Shown: positions 9,067 to 15,671 of the stretch, one piece after another | Numbering within the stretch: position 1 is the first letter of the stretch | Layout: every line of letters starts with the position of its first letter | NCBI GenBank assembly: GCA_030631455.1 | Contig: DAOVLC010000002.1 | Span: 1-16,073, forward strand | Direction of reading: 5' to 3' | Source: Candidatus Zixiibacteriota bacterium | Lineage (GTDB): Bacteria > Zixibacteria > MSB-5A5 > JAABVY01 > JAHJOQ01 | DNA length: 16,073 bases | The notes under the pieces: model-generated | Told to the model about the DNA's origin: nothing | Database searches by the model: none | The model's input: only the letters and a program-made list of their open reading frames with translations | Made by a program: the position numbers and the translations under genes

Positions 9067-9761
9067 TAATTCCCCTCCTCAATCCGGTAGCCTGTTCCCG
9101 CCTCCTCATCGACCTCGAAATCCCAGAATACTATCGGCGCCTCTTTTTTCATAATCCTCAACATCTCAAGGCAAATCTTCCTGATCTCCCAGTGAGCACG
9201 TTCGACCGTGCGGATAGAGAATATGTGACGAAGCTCTCTGAAATTCGCTGTCACTACTATCTCCGATGTGATTCCACCCGGAAGAATGTACCTCGCGTCC
9301 TCCTTCGGGACATTCGCATCGACCATCTTCTGATATAGACTGTAGCACTCACCGGCAATCTCAAAATAGCGCTCTTCATAACCTTTCTGCTTGATACTGT
9401 CAGGTAACACAACCTCAAACGGTTTGCGTGACCCGTAGTGCACGTAGCGTTGTGACTCCTGCGATGGAGACATCAGCCTGTGCCTGACCATTTCGTGAGT
9501 AAAGACGCGTGAACCGCCTTTAATTCTGAAGGTTGCCGATGCGTGCTCCAGTACCGAGTGATGCCCTTTACGAATGACCTTCTTAATAAGTTCTTCGGTC
9601 GATGCGGGAGGATCGTAACGGTGGAAAGAGAGATAGCATGTACGGCAGGCGCGTTCGATTACATCCTCGCCGTTCGGTGTAATCGACATCAGTATCACTT
9701 CCGGGACAGCTTGATTCACCACGCTATCTGTTCCCCGCCTGTCTGTCACCCGGCTACCCAT
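9066..9761 (-). CDS. thyX: FAD-dependent thymidylate synthase ThyX
   Basis: A 231-residue enzyme that makes dTMP from dUMP with methylene-tetrahydrofolate and NADPH through bound FAD. The ThyX signature RHR-x7-S is present: R93-H94-R95 and S103, with R105 and Y106 following. GHHSVLEH at 66-73 and RTVERAHWEIR at 184-194 supply further flavin and nucleotide contacts of this family. The ATG at 9761 follows a purine-rich AGGAGAGG at nine bases. This start gives about 19 residues before the first core strand (EVILMSI), slightly longer than usual, but no better Met lies between. Sharing a transcript with nrdJ puts reduction of ribonucleotides and thymidylate synthesis under one control, and the NrdR-like sites upstream fit that. 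Confidence 0.97.
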   Translation of the reverse strand: MGSRVTDRRGTDSVVNQAVPEVILMSITPNGEDVIERACRTCYLSFHRYDPPASTEELIKKVIRKGHHSVLEHASATFRIKGGSRVFTHEMVRHRLMSPSQESQRYVHYGSRKPFEVVLPDSIKQKGYEERYFEIAGECYSLYQKMVDANVPKEDARYILPGGITSEIVVTANFRELRHIFSIRTVERAHWEIRKICLEMLRIMKKEAPIVFWDFEVDEEAGTGYRIEEGN

Positions 9762-10020
9762 AGATCATGTCCTCTCCTCTTGTCTTTCCCATCTAAGTAA
9801 CACATCACTGCCGCAAACTGCTCCGTAGACAAACTAATCCGAACTTATCAGACGACAATCATTTTTGAAGTGACAGTCGACCAGTTCTATGAAGCGGCGT
9901 AACGTATTGTCTCATTTCAAGTTAATCATTTTCCCGTTTCTTATCACAAACCACTCCACAGCCCTCCTAAACCCTTACATACTATCGTAGTAGACAGCAA
10001 GAGGTTAGCAGGATGGATTA

Positions 10021-10043
10021 AAGAAAAGCTTCACTGCCGAAGC
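10021..10043 (-). terminator. Terminator-like hairpin in the thyX leader
   Basis: On the minus strand GCTTC and GAAGC (10039-10043 and 10028-10032) pair around a short loop. A G-T pair could extend the stem to six, and TTTTCTT follows (10027-10021). It could end transcripts from the wecB-glycosyltransferase unit or act as an attenuator for thyX-nrdJ. The stem is short, so strength is uncertain. Confidence 0.42.
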
Positions 10044-10051
10044 GCGATCAA

Positions 10052-10078
10052 TTTATACAAAGGTGAGGAACGAGTCAA
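10052..10078 (-). promoter_or_regulatory. Alternative promoter-like pair upstream of thyX
   Basis: TTGACT (10073-10078) and TATAAA (10052-10057) on the minus strand each match five of six consensus bases, but the spacer is only 15. It lies just downstream of the NrdR-like boxes. It is weaker than the candidate at 10112-10139 because of the spacing. Confidence 0.28.
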
Positions 10079-10107
10079 GACAAAACTATGAAAAAATTCA
10101 GACTTTC

Positions 10108-10123
10108 TTACAATATATTGTGC
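10108..10123. promoter_or_regulatory. NrdR box 1 (putative operator)
   Basis: The 16-mer matches 13 of 16 positions of the NrdR-box consensus as I recall it (aCaCwAtATaTwGtgt), including the whole core. Its central 12 bases, ACAATATATTGT, are a perfect palindrome. It overlaps the -10 element of the minus-strand promoter at 10112-10139, a position suited to repression of a ribonucleotide reductase operon. NrdR is an ATP-cone zinc-finger repressor of nrd genes; its own gene is not in this window. Confidence 0.66.
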
Positions 10124-10139
10124 ATCAGTGGATTGGCAA
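10112..10139 (-). promoter_or_regulatory. Candidate thyX-nrdJ promoter, embedded between NrdR-like boxes
   Basis: On the minus strand TTGCCA (10134-10139) and TATATT (10112-10117) are each five of six to consensus with a 16-base spacer. The -35 lies in the gap between the two palindromes and the -10 lies inside box 1. Transcription would start near 10105. Confidence 0.5.
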
Positions 10140-10155
10140 CCACACTATATTGTGG
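10140..10155. promoter_or_regulatory. NrdR box 2 (putative operator)
   Basis: CCACACTATATTGTGG matches 13 of 16 consensus positions, and seven of its eight base pairs are self-complementary. It starts 32 bases from box 1 with a 16-base gap, close to three helical turns. Known NrdR boxes come in tandem pairs with this kind of spacing. The two boxes share 12 of 13 bases over ACA[A/C]TATATTGTG. Confidence 0.64.
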
Positions 10156-10210
10156 ATTGACTGGCAAATGATACACGTCCTGAAGCGACTCTTTCATAAC
10201 CGTTTGAAGT

Positions 10211-11446
10211 TCAGGAAGTTCTTGAGGGGTCTTTCAGAAATTGCCAGAATTGCTCTGCAATCACGCATCGATTAAAATGTTTGGTCACATATTTCAAACC
10301 GTTTTCGCCTAACGTCTCGCACAGGCTTTCCGATTCATAGGCCTTCATTATACTATTGTATAGATCCTCATCGTTATCGGGTTCAAACGACAAACCGCAT
10401 TTACCTTCCTCTATAAGCAGCTCTTTGGCCTCGCCCTCCACACCGAGCAAGATTGGCTTTCTCATCGCAAGATATTCGAAAGCCTTGGATGGGACCGCAC
10501 CCTTAAACAGATCGACCTTACGCAAAGGTATAATTCCGGCATCACATGCTGAGATAATATCTGGCATTCTCTGTTTAGGCTGAGCATCGAAGAAACATAC
10601 ATTACCGAGTTCGAATCTCTCTTTCATTCCTATCAACTCTTCTTTCACAGGACCCGACCCGACGATTGCGAACTTGATATCAGGTTGGTTTTTCAGGCGG
10701 GCTGCTGCTCGAAGTATTACATCCAGCCCCTGTGGATAGCCAACTATCCCAGCGTAAAGTAGAATAAAATCCTTGGTCGAATAGCCATTCATGGTGCGCC
10801 AATCAGAGTCAATGCTCTCCGCCCTGAAAAAGGAAAGATCGACACCGTTCTTGAGCCAATAAACGGACAACTTCGGAAAACGAGAAGATATGTTTCTGAC
10901 TATTCCCTGAGTTTGACCGCTCACGAGGAAGGAATGCCGATACAGGAATTCCTCCAGCTTGTATGAGGCGCTGAGCAATAGCTTATTACTCACAAGACCG
11001 AGCCGCTCTGCGCTCTCCGGCATGAGATCCGAGACATTGAGAATTAGCTTCCCACCTCTGATGCTGTTCAAAACATAAGCGGAGATCCCGAGGAACAGCG
11101 GTGGCGACTCGCAAAATATGAAATCGAACCTGTTGAGCTTTACGATCCCGAGTACTAAAGACGTGATCACAAATGAGAAGTAAGCAAGCAGTCTGAAGAA
11201 GAGGTTCTTCCTGCTGCCTTTTACAAATATCCTCGATCGAAGGACTTTGAGGCCATCGATATCTTCACGGCAAAACCATTTGCCTCGATACTCTTGGTGA
11301 ACGACCATTTCGGGGTAATTCGGCATAGCAGTCAATACTGTGACATCCGCCCCATTCTCCTTGAATGTCGATGCCAGGTGTGAAATACGGTTTTGAGGGG
11401 CGCCGACTTCAGGGGGAAAGTACTGCGTCAGAAAGACAATTCTCAT
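10211..11446 (-). CDS. Family 4 glycosyltransferase (WbuB-like)
   Basis: A 411-residue retaining GT-B glycosyltransferase that would add a sugar from a nucleotide donor to a lipid-linked glycan at the inner membrane. The N-terminal domain opens with LTQYFPPE (6-13) and has VSDLMPESAERLG at 138-150, typical of WbuB-like enzymes. A hydrophobic stretch about 84-102 may touch the membrane. The C-terminal donor domain has YAGIVG at 231-236, a sugar-nucleotide loop IVGSGP at 261-266, and the family 4 acidic region SKAFEYLAMRKP at 320-331. Its ATG overlaps the wecB stop by four bases (ATGA), and no strong ribosome binding site is seen, so it is probably translated by coupling to wecB. An N-acetylated hexosamine from the WecB pathway is a reasonable donor, but this is inferred. 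Confidence 0.9.
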   Translation of the reverse strand: MRIVFLTQYFPPEVGAPQNRISHLASTFKENGADVTVLTAMPNYPEMVVHQEYRGKWFCREDIDGLKVLRSRIFVKGSRKNLFFRLLAYFSFVITSLVLGIVKLNRFDFIFCESPPLFLGISAYVLNSIRGGKLILNVSDLMPESAERLGLVSNKLLLSASYKLEEFLYRHSFLVSGQTQGIVRNISSRFPKLSVYWLKNGVDLSFFRAESIDSDWRTMNGYSTKDFILLYAGIVGYPQGLDVILRAAARLKNQPDIKFAIVGSGPVKEELIGMKERFELGNVCFFDAQPKQRMPDIISACDAGIIPLRKVDLFKGAVPSKAFEYLAMRKPILLGVEGEAKELLIEEGKCGLSFEPDNDEDLYNSIMKAYESESLCETLGENGLKYVTKHFNRCVIAEQFWQFLKDPSRTS

Positions 11447-12555
11447 TTAGGGATCTGCCGGCTTGAAATGCTGGTTCTCAACTCATCCACGATCTGGCGA
11501 CTCGCGCTGCCATCACCGTAAATACCGTCCTCAAACTGCAGATTTGCTGACATCATCCCACCGTATGCCTCACGAATTTTCTCGGCACATGAACCAGCCA
11601 GAATGTTGTAGCCATGTTCCACGAGTTCAACCCATTCGGTTTCACCCCGCAATGTCACACAGCCTTTTCTGAAGAAATAGGCTTCTTTCTGCAACCCCCC
11701 GCTGTCGGTGATCACAAGCCTGCAATGCCTTGTCAATTCTATCATATCGAAGAAGCCGACCGGTTCAATTACGGTGAATTCCGCAACTATTCCGTGAGTA
11801 TCCATGGCTTTTCTCGTTCTTGGATGCAGCGGCATCACAATCGGCATGTCCTGTGCGATTCTATTGAGCCCCTCCATGATCGACTTTAGATTCTCAGCAT
11901 CATCGGTGTTTTCCGCCCTGTGGACGGTACAGAGCACAAAGTCATGAAGATCAAGTCGCTTTAGAATCCGGGAACACTCTCCCGAGATACTTCTGTAATA
12001 CACACTTGCATCATACATCACATCGCCGCACCTCACGATTCTGCATGGGAGGTCTCCATACCCTTCCTTAATGAGATTGCCGACTGCTGTCTCTGTTGGA
12101 CAGAACAGAATATCCGATATGCGGTCGGTGAGAACCCGATTCAACTCCTCAGGCATATCTATTCTGTAGCTCCTCATTCCTGCTTCAATATGGGCAACTG
12201 CCAGCTTGAGTTTCTTGGCCGCAAGTGCGCCCGCAAGTGTTGAGTTAGTATCGCCGTAGACAAGCACAAGGTCAGGGTGTTCATCGAGAAGCACATTCTC
12301 GACAGCCTCGAGCATCTGACCGGTCATAGCACCATGCGAAAGGCTGTCTATCTGCAGATTGTAGTCCGGCTTTGGAATTTCCATCTCATCGAAGAACACG
12401 CGCGACATGTTCTCATCGAAATGCTGGCCAGTGTGGACAATGACATGCTCAAGATCGTCATGATTCACCAGCTCTTTGCTTATCATGGCCATCTTAATGA
12501 ACTGCGGCCTCGCGCCGATTACGGATATGATCTTTGCTTGGTTCATGGCATTCAC
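11443..12555 (-). CDS. wecB: UDP-N-acetylglucosamine 2-epimerase (non-hydrolysing)
   Basis: A 370-residue cytoplasmic enzyme that interconverts UDP-GlcNAc and UDP-ManNAc, feeding surface glycans. Family motifs are in order: GARPQFIK 14-21, HTGQH 41-45, GDTNST 101-106, HIEAGMRS 122-129 with PEELNR 135-140, HRAENTD 212-218, LHPRTRK 243-249 and DSGGLQKEA 284-292, followed by LRGETEW 302-308. All expected catalytic acids and histidines seem present and the length is normal. The ATG at 12555 has GGTGAG six bases upstream; a second Met three codons on is less well placed. It heads a two-gene unit with the glycosyltransferase behind the promoter at 12619-12647. No UDP-ManNAc dehydrogenase (wecC) lies next to it. 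Confidence 0.96.
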   Translation of the reverse strand: MNAMNQAKIISVIGARPQFIKMAMISKELVNHDDLEHVIVHTGQHFDENMSRVFFDEMEIPKPDYNLQIDSLSHGAMTGQMLEAVENVLLDEHPDLVLVYGDTNSTLAGALAAKKLKLAVAHIEAGMRSYRIDMPEELNRVLTDRISDILFCPTETAVGNLIKEGYGDLPCRIVRCGDVMYDASVYYRSISGECSRILKRLDLHDFVLCTVHRAENTDDAENLKSIMEGLNRIAQDMPIVMPLHPRTRKAMDTHGIVAEFTVIEPVGFFDMIELTRHCRLVITDSGGLQKEAYFFRKGCVTLRGETEWVELVEHGYNILAGSCAEKIREAYGGMMSANLQFEDGIYGDGSASRQIVDELRTSISSRQIPK

Positions 12556-12618
12556 TTCTCACCGTTTCTACAAACTCAGCCAGAGGAGCCGCAGCATCTC
12601 TCTCAGTTCGCGTTGCCT

Positions 12619-12647
12619 ATTATAGTCCGATGAACGCTTGGTATCAA
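12619..12647 (-). promoter_or_regulatory. Near-consensus sigma-70 promoter for wecB-glycosyltransferase
   Basis: On the minus strand TTGATA (12642-12647) and a perfect TATAAT (12619-12624) are separated by 17 bases. Transcription would start near 12612, leaving a leader of about 57 bases before wecB. This is one of the two strongest promoters in the window and splits the polysaccharide cluster into two units. Confidence 0.75.
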
Positions 12648-12738
12648 GTAGAAAGGCAACTGTTACGTGCATTCAAGATTGTCAGACTACACCTGCCGGC
12701 ACACATAGGCGAGCGGAATCCAGTCCGGACGATCGACT

Positions 12739-13404
12739 TCATTTTCTGAGAATTGCTACATAGTCCATTCCTGCTCCTTCTATCTTCGTCAGATCACACG
12801 AAGCGAAACCGGCCCGGTCCGACAGGTCTAAGATCTGACTGCTTTTGAAGAAAAAAACAGGACATTTTTTCAACCAATATCTTGCCTTGCGGATGGGGGT
12901 GCGCCAGAAAGATGTACTCGGAAAGGATGCAATGACGGAGTGATCGCAGAATTCTCGGAGCCGCTTTAATGTTCCAAGAGAATCCGTAACATAATCGAAG
13001 AAACCCATGGCCACAACTACATCGAATTTCTCATCGGATTCAAACTGATCTATATCCGAGAGAATGAACTTGAATGTATTCTCATGTCCCGGTATACCTT
13101 GAACATGCTGCCTCGCGAATTGGAGCATCGTTGAACTTATATCAACACCAGTTACTCTCTCAATTCCGCACTCGATGTAGCCCTCCGCGTATTTAGCTCC
13201 GCCGATTCCAACATCAAGTACGGTCTTGGCGGCTGCGGCTCTAAGATGCTCCATAGCGAGGAAATACCTTATGTATATATCGCTGCGAAATAGCCTGTTG
13301 ACCGTGTGCATCAATGTTCCGACCTTTTCTTCGGAATAGAGCGAGTCAAACAGCTGACCGGATCGGTTAAAATACGCTTCCGCTCTTCTATGATCTTCTT
13401 CCAA
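12739..13404 (-). CDS. SAM-dependent methyltransferase (class I)
   Basis: A 221-residue cytoplasmic Rossmann-fold methyltransferase. Motif I, VLDVGIGGAKY, is at 62-72. The acidic residue after strand two is D88 (GVDIS), a further SAM contact is D117 (LSDIDQF), and FDVVVAMGFFDYV at 127-139 is motif IV-like. An N-terminal helical part (1-55) may bind substrate. The initiation codon is TTG, supported by GGAGG four bases upstream; the first in-frame ATG would remove 31 residues. It follows the deacetylase stop by 14 bases, so the two are co-transcribed. The neighbourhood suggests it methylates a sugar or a glycan-linked molecule, but quinone and lipid methyltransferases look similar and the substrate is unknown. 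Confidence 0.82.
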   Translation of the reverse strand: MEEDHRRAEAYFNRSGQLFDSLYSEEKVGTLMHTVNRLFRSDIYIRYFLAMEHLRAAAAKTVLDVGIGGAKYAEGYIECGIERVTGVDISSTMLQFARQHVQGIPGHENTFKFILSDIDQFESDEKFDVVVAMGFFDYVTDSLGTLKRLREFCDHSVIASFPSTSFWRTPIRKARYWLKKCPVFFFKSSQILDLSDRAGFASCDLTKIEGAGMDYVAILRK

Positions 13405-13408
13405 TATC

Positions 13409-13413
13409 CCTCC
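13409..13413 (-). promoter_or_regulatory. Ribosome binding site fixing a TTG start
   Basis: GGAGG on the minus strand lies four bases before the TTG at 13404-13402. It is the reason for choosing the TTG over the ATG 31 codons further on. Confidence 0.6.
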
Positions 13414-13418
13414 GGGCT

Positions 13419-14306
13419 TTACTCTTTCAGTCCATGTTTCCTCAATATCGAGATTGCCGTATCAAACCGAAATCCGTTGACGACTCTCGCCAGTCTGTTC
13501 GATCCTATGCTAACATTGTGATAATGCCGGTATTTGCGATACAACGATATGCCCTGGATTTGCGGTATTTCCGGCCCAAGTTCGTAAGGATGCATATACA
13601 GCATACATGGGAGATCGTTCAGTTCATGTTTGTGTATCAGCCTTCGAGTATACCAAACCGGATAGAGGCGCATGTATCCGCCGCCCCCGAAGGGAATACT
13701 CTTCCCGAATAGTGCGAATGTAGACGCTGGAAACTCACACAAGCCGTTGGAAAGGACATGGATGCCCTTCTCTATGCCGGGGTTGCCGTAGACATCGTGA
13801 ATATCGGTCGGAGTCAATGATGCATCGTACTTGAAGCCAACTTCCTTGAGTATGGCAAGTTCCCACATTGACTCGGAGACGATGGAGAAATCGGGTGCCC
13901 GGAATCCATAAACCCTCTGTCCAGCAACATCTTCCAGCAGGCTCTTTGCCCTAATGACATCTTCTCTGAATTCGTCAGGAGTCTGGCCGCAGATCCTCTT
14001 GTGATAGAAGCTGTGACACGCGACCTCGTGACCATTCGAGACAATATCTCTAACCACTTCCGGTTGGTCCTGTGCGATTCTTCCAAGTACGAAGAAGGTA
14101 GCCCTGATTCCGAGGTTGTCGACCAGTTCTAATGTAGCTTCAACATTGGCTCCTATTTCAGATGACTCCCTTGTCCGGTCGATGTATGTACCGGGAACAG
14201 TAAAACTCTCCTGCATCGATTCGACAAAACCTTCCACGTCTATCGAAAGACAGTGGGTGGTTTGTGAATCGGTAATCGTTGATCTCTCGCCAATCGGTGC
14301 CCACAT
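13419..14306 (-). CDS. Polysaccharide deacetylase, XrtA/PEP-CTERM locus type
   Basis: A 295-residue NodB-fold deacetylase, which removes acetyl groups from N-acetyl sugars. Metal and catalytic residues follow the subgroup pattern: D23-V-E25 in SIDVEGF (in place of the usual DD), H98 and H102 in HSFYH, R136 and P138 in FRAPDFS, and H239 in MHPYELGPE. A GGGGYMRLYP segment (207-216) and the C-terminal part resemble the extension of deacetylases found in exosortase-associated exopolysaccharide loci. I see no exosortase or PEP-CTERM protein here. No signal peptide or membrane helix is visible, so it may act in the cytoplasm on lipid-linked sugars. An in-frame stop just upstream fixes the ATG at 14306. 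No ribosome binding site precedes it, and the nearest promoter-like pair would start the RNA almost at the ATG. Confidence 0.87.
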   Translation of the reverse strand: MWAPIGERSTITDSQTTHCLSIDVEGFVESMQESFTVPGTYIDRTRESSEIGANVEATLELVDNLGIRATFFVLGRIAQDQPEVVRDIVSNGHEVACHSFYHKRICGQTPDEFREDVIRAKSLLEDVAGQRVYGFRAPDFSIVSESMWELAILKEVGFKYDASLTPTDIHDVYGNPGIEKGIHVLSNGLCEFPASTFALFGKSIPFGGGGYMRLYPVWYTRRLIHKHELNDLPCMLYMHPYELGPEIPQIQGISLYRKYRHYHNVSIGSNRLARVVNGFRFDTAISILRKHGLKE

Positions 14307-14313
14307 GGCAGCT

Positions 14314-14342
14314 AAGATAGCATCGAACTAATGAGCCGGCAA
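14314..14342 (-). promoter_or_regulatory. Possible leaderless promoter for the deacetylase
   Basis: On the minus strand TTGCCG (14337-14342) and TATCTT (14314-14319) have a 17-base spacer, each four of six to consensus. Seven bases separate the -10 from the ATG at 14306, so the RNA would begin about at the start codon. This fits the absence of a ribosome binding site but is a weak match. Confidence 0.3.
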
Positions 14343-14408
14343 GACGAAACGCTCTATCTCTTTCAAGCAGCTGTTTCGTTGCCTCCGATGCCACCGGAGC
14401 CGTTATGT

Positions 14409-14437
14409 TTGACATTCAGATTGATTTTGCATAAACT
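14409..14437 (+). promoter_or_regulatory. Sigma-70-type promoter for rsgA
   Basis: A perfect TTGACA (14409-14414) and TAAACT (14432-14437, four of six) are separated by 17 bases. The start would be near 14444, giving a leader of about 84 bases to the ATG at 14528. Confidence 0.62.
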
Positions 14438-14527
14438 ACCAAATGTGCGGCGTTTATGGAAGCCCACTGCACGGAGTGGTTCGTTAACGACCATTTGTAG
14501 TGACCGTTGCTTGGTTCACCGGGAGAG

Positions 14528-15457
14528 ATGGCGAATTTGACCGGACGCGTAATCAAGATTACCGGGTTGATTTATCATGTGAAGATGCCCGATGAGACAG
14601 TGCTCTGCTCGGTTAGGCGGTCTGTAAAGAAAAAGGCCGAGTTTGAGTTGTCTCCGGTCGTGGTTGGAGATATGGTCAAGGTCGATGTCGATCCCTACCC
14701 GCCATCCGAAGGTGAGCTGCGTACCGGCGTGATAACGGAAGTCGAACCGAGAAAGACATATTTCTCCAAGAAAAAAACCACTCTCAAGATGGAGAAACAG
14801 CAGCTAATTGCTGCTAACATCGATCAGATGATCGTCGTTGCATCGGTGAAGAATCCGGCATTCAAGATGCGGCTGATCGATCGATTCATGATTACCGCAA
14901 TGCAGGGAGGAGTGGAACAGGTAGTCGTTGTCAATAAGATTGACCTCAAACACGATATCGATCTGGAGAAAGTGGAAAAGATATACAACTCCGTTGGAAT
15001 AGAAGTGATCCCAACCAGTGCAAGGCAACGACTCGGCATGGATATGCTGCAAGAGACGCTCAAGAACAAGGAATCTGTGTTTGTCGGGCAATCAGGAGCA
15101 GGAAAATCGAGCCTTCTAAACGCCATCCAACCCGGTTTGAAACTCAGGACTGGCGAAGTATCGGAGAAAACGGGCAAAGGAAAGCATGTCACCACGGTGG
15201 TCGAGCTGTTCCCGCTTGATTTCGGAGGCTTTGTGGTCGATACCCCCGGTCTTCGCGCACTTGGGTTGACCGGGCTCGACAAGAGAAATATCGATATGTT
15301 CTATGATGAGATCTTCGAAACCTCCCACAAGTGCCGTTTTTCAGACTGTCGCCACAAGGACGAACCGGATTGTGCGGTCAAGGCTGCCGTAGAAAACGGT
15401 GAAATCTATCGCGAGAGATATGAAAGCTACATCAGGATTCTTGCCGGAACCGAGTAA
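14528..15457 (+). CDS. rsgA: Ribosome small-subunit assembly GTPase RsgA
   Basis: A 309-residue GTPase that checks late maturation of the 30S subunit. An N-terminal OB fold (about 1-75) precedes a circularly permuted G domain: G4 NKID at 136-139, G5 TSAR at 163-166, G1 GQSGAGKSS at 187-195, switch KHVTT at 219-223, and G3 DTPG at 238-241. A zinc-binding module follows with C269, C274, H276 and C282. All expected motifs are present and the length is normal. I chose the ATG at 14528 because the encoded protein then begins like its family. A GGGAG lies only two bases before it, which is too close. A TTG at 14507 has no ribosome binding site, and a TTG at 14537 would have better spacing, so the exact start is uncertain by a few codons. 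Confidence 0.95.
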   Translation: MANLTGRVIKITGLIYHVKMPDETVLCSVRRSVKKKAEFELSPVVVGDMVKVDVDPYPPSEGELRTGVITEVEPRKTYFSKKKTTLKMEKQQLIAANIDQMIVVASVKNPAFKMRLIDRFMITAMQGGVEQVVVVNKIDLKHDIDLEKVEKIYNSVGIEVIPTSARQRLGMDMLQETLKNKESVFVGQSGAGKSSLLNAIQPGLKLRTGEVSEKTGKGKHVTTVVELFPLDFGGFVVDTPGLRALGLTGLDKRNIDMFYDEIFETSHKCRFSDCRHKDEPDCAVKAAVENGEIYRERYESYIRILAGTE

Positions 15458-15634
15458 TCAACAGTGCTTCTGCTCCGCAGGTGATTCGAACGCACGTAGA
15501 GCCTTTTCCAAACGGGATGGTCGACACTATGAATCAGCTTCGTCTTCGGCATTCAAGTTTCGCAAATGAACGCCGTTATACCAAGAAAATGCTTGCGTTT
15601 ATCTTGAAAACCAATTGTTTAGGCGAACTCTGAA

Positions 15635-15650
15635 GTCTGTATATGCAGAC
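15635..15650 (+). repeat. Small inverted repeat before the antiporter gene
   Basis: GTCTG and CAGAC pair around TATATG, 21 bases upstream of the ATG at 15672. It could be an operator or a leader hairpin. The rest of the 214-base gap after rsgA shows no gene and no convincing promoter. Confidence 0.25.
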
Positions 15651-15671
15651 AATGCTACAGAGAATGTGAAA

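Larger units (their letters stand above)
9762..10107 (-). other. Long untranslated leader of the thyX-nrdJ transcript
   Basis: No protein gene is supported in this stretch. If transcription starts near 10105, thyX has a leader of about 344 bases. Within it I see a terminator-like hairpin (10021-10043), a second promoter-like pair (10052-10078), an unused strong ribosome binding site (9962-9968) with tiny reading frames behind it, and the thyX ribosome binding site. I looked for a cobalamin riboswitch, because nrdJ needs B12, and did not find a recognisable B12 box. Confidence 0.5.

Noticed and set aside
9762..10107. Cobalamin riboswitch controlling the B12-dependent reductase
   Set aside because: No B12-box-like core was found on the minus strand, and repression of a B12-requiring enzyme by B12 would make little sense.
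10063..10275. 70-residue plus-strand frame beginning with GTG
   Set aside because: It runs through the two palindromes and into the 3' end of the opposite-strand glycosyltransferase gene, has no ribosome binding site at a proper distance, and shows no domain pattern.
14507..14527. TTG start giving seven extra residues to RsgA
   Set aside because: There is no ribosome binding site before it, and the family normally begins at about the following ATG.
15480..15510. tRNA-like T-loop (TTCGAA with flanking bases)
   Set aside because: The stem on either side does not pair and no matching acceptor strand or anticodon arm occurs at tRNA distance on either strand.
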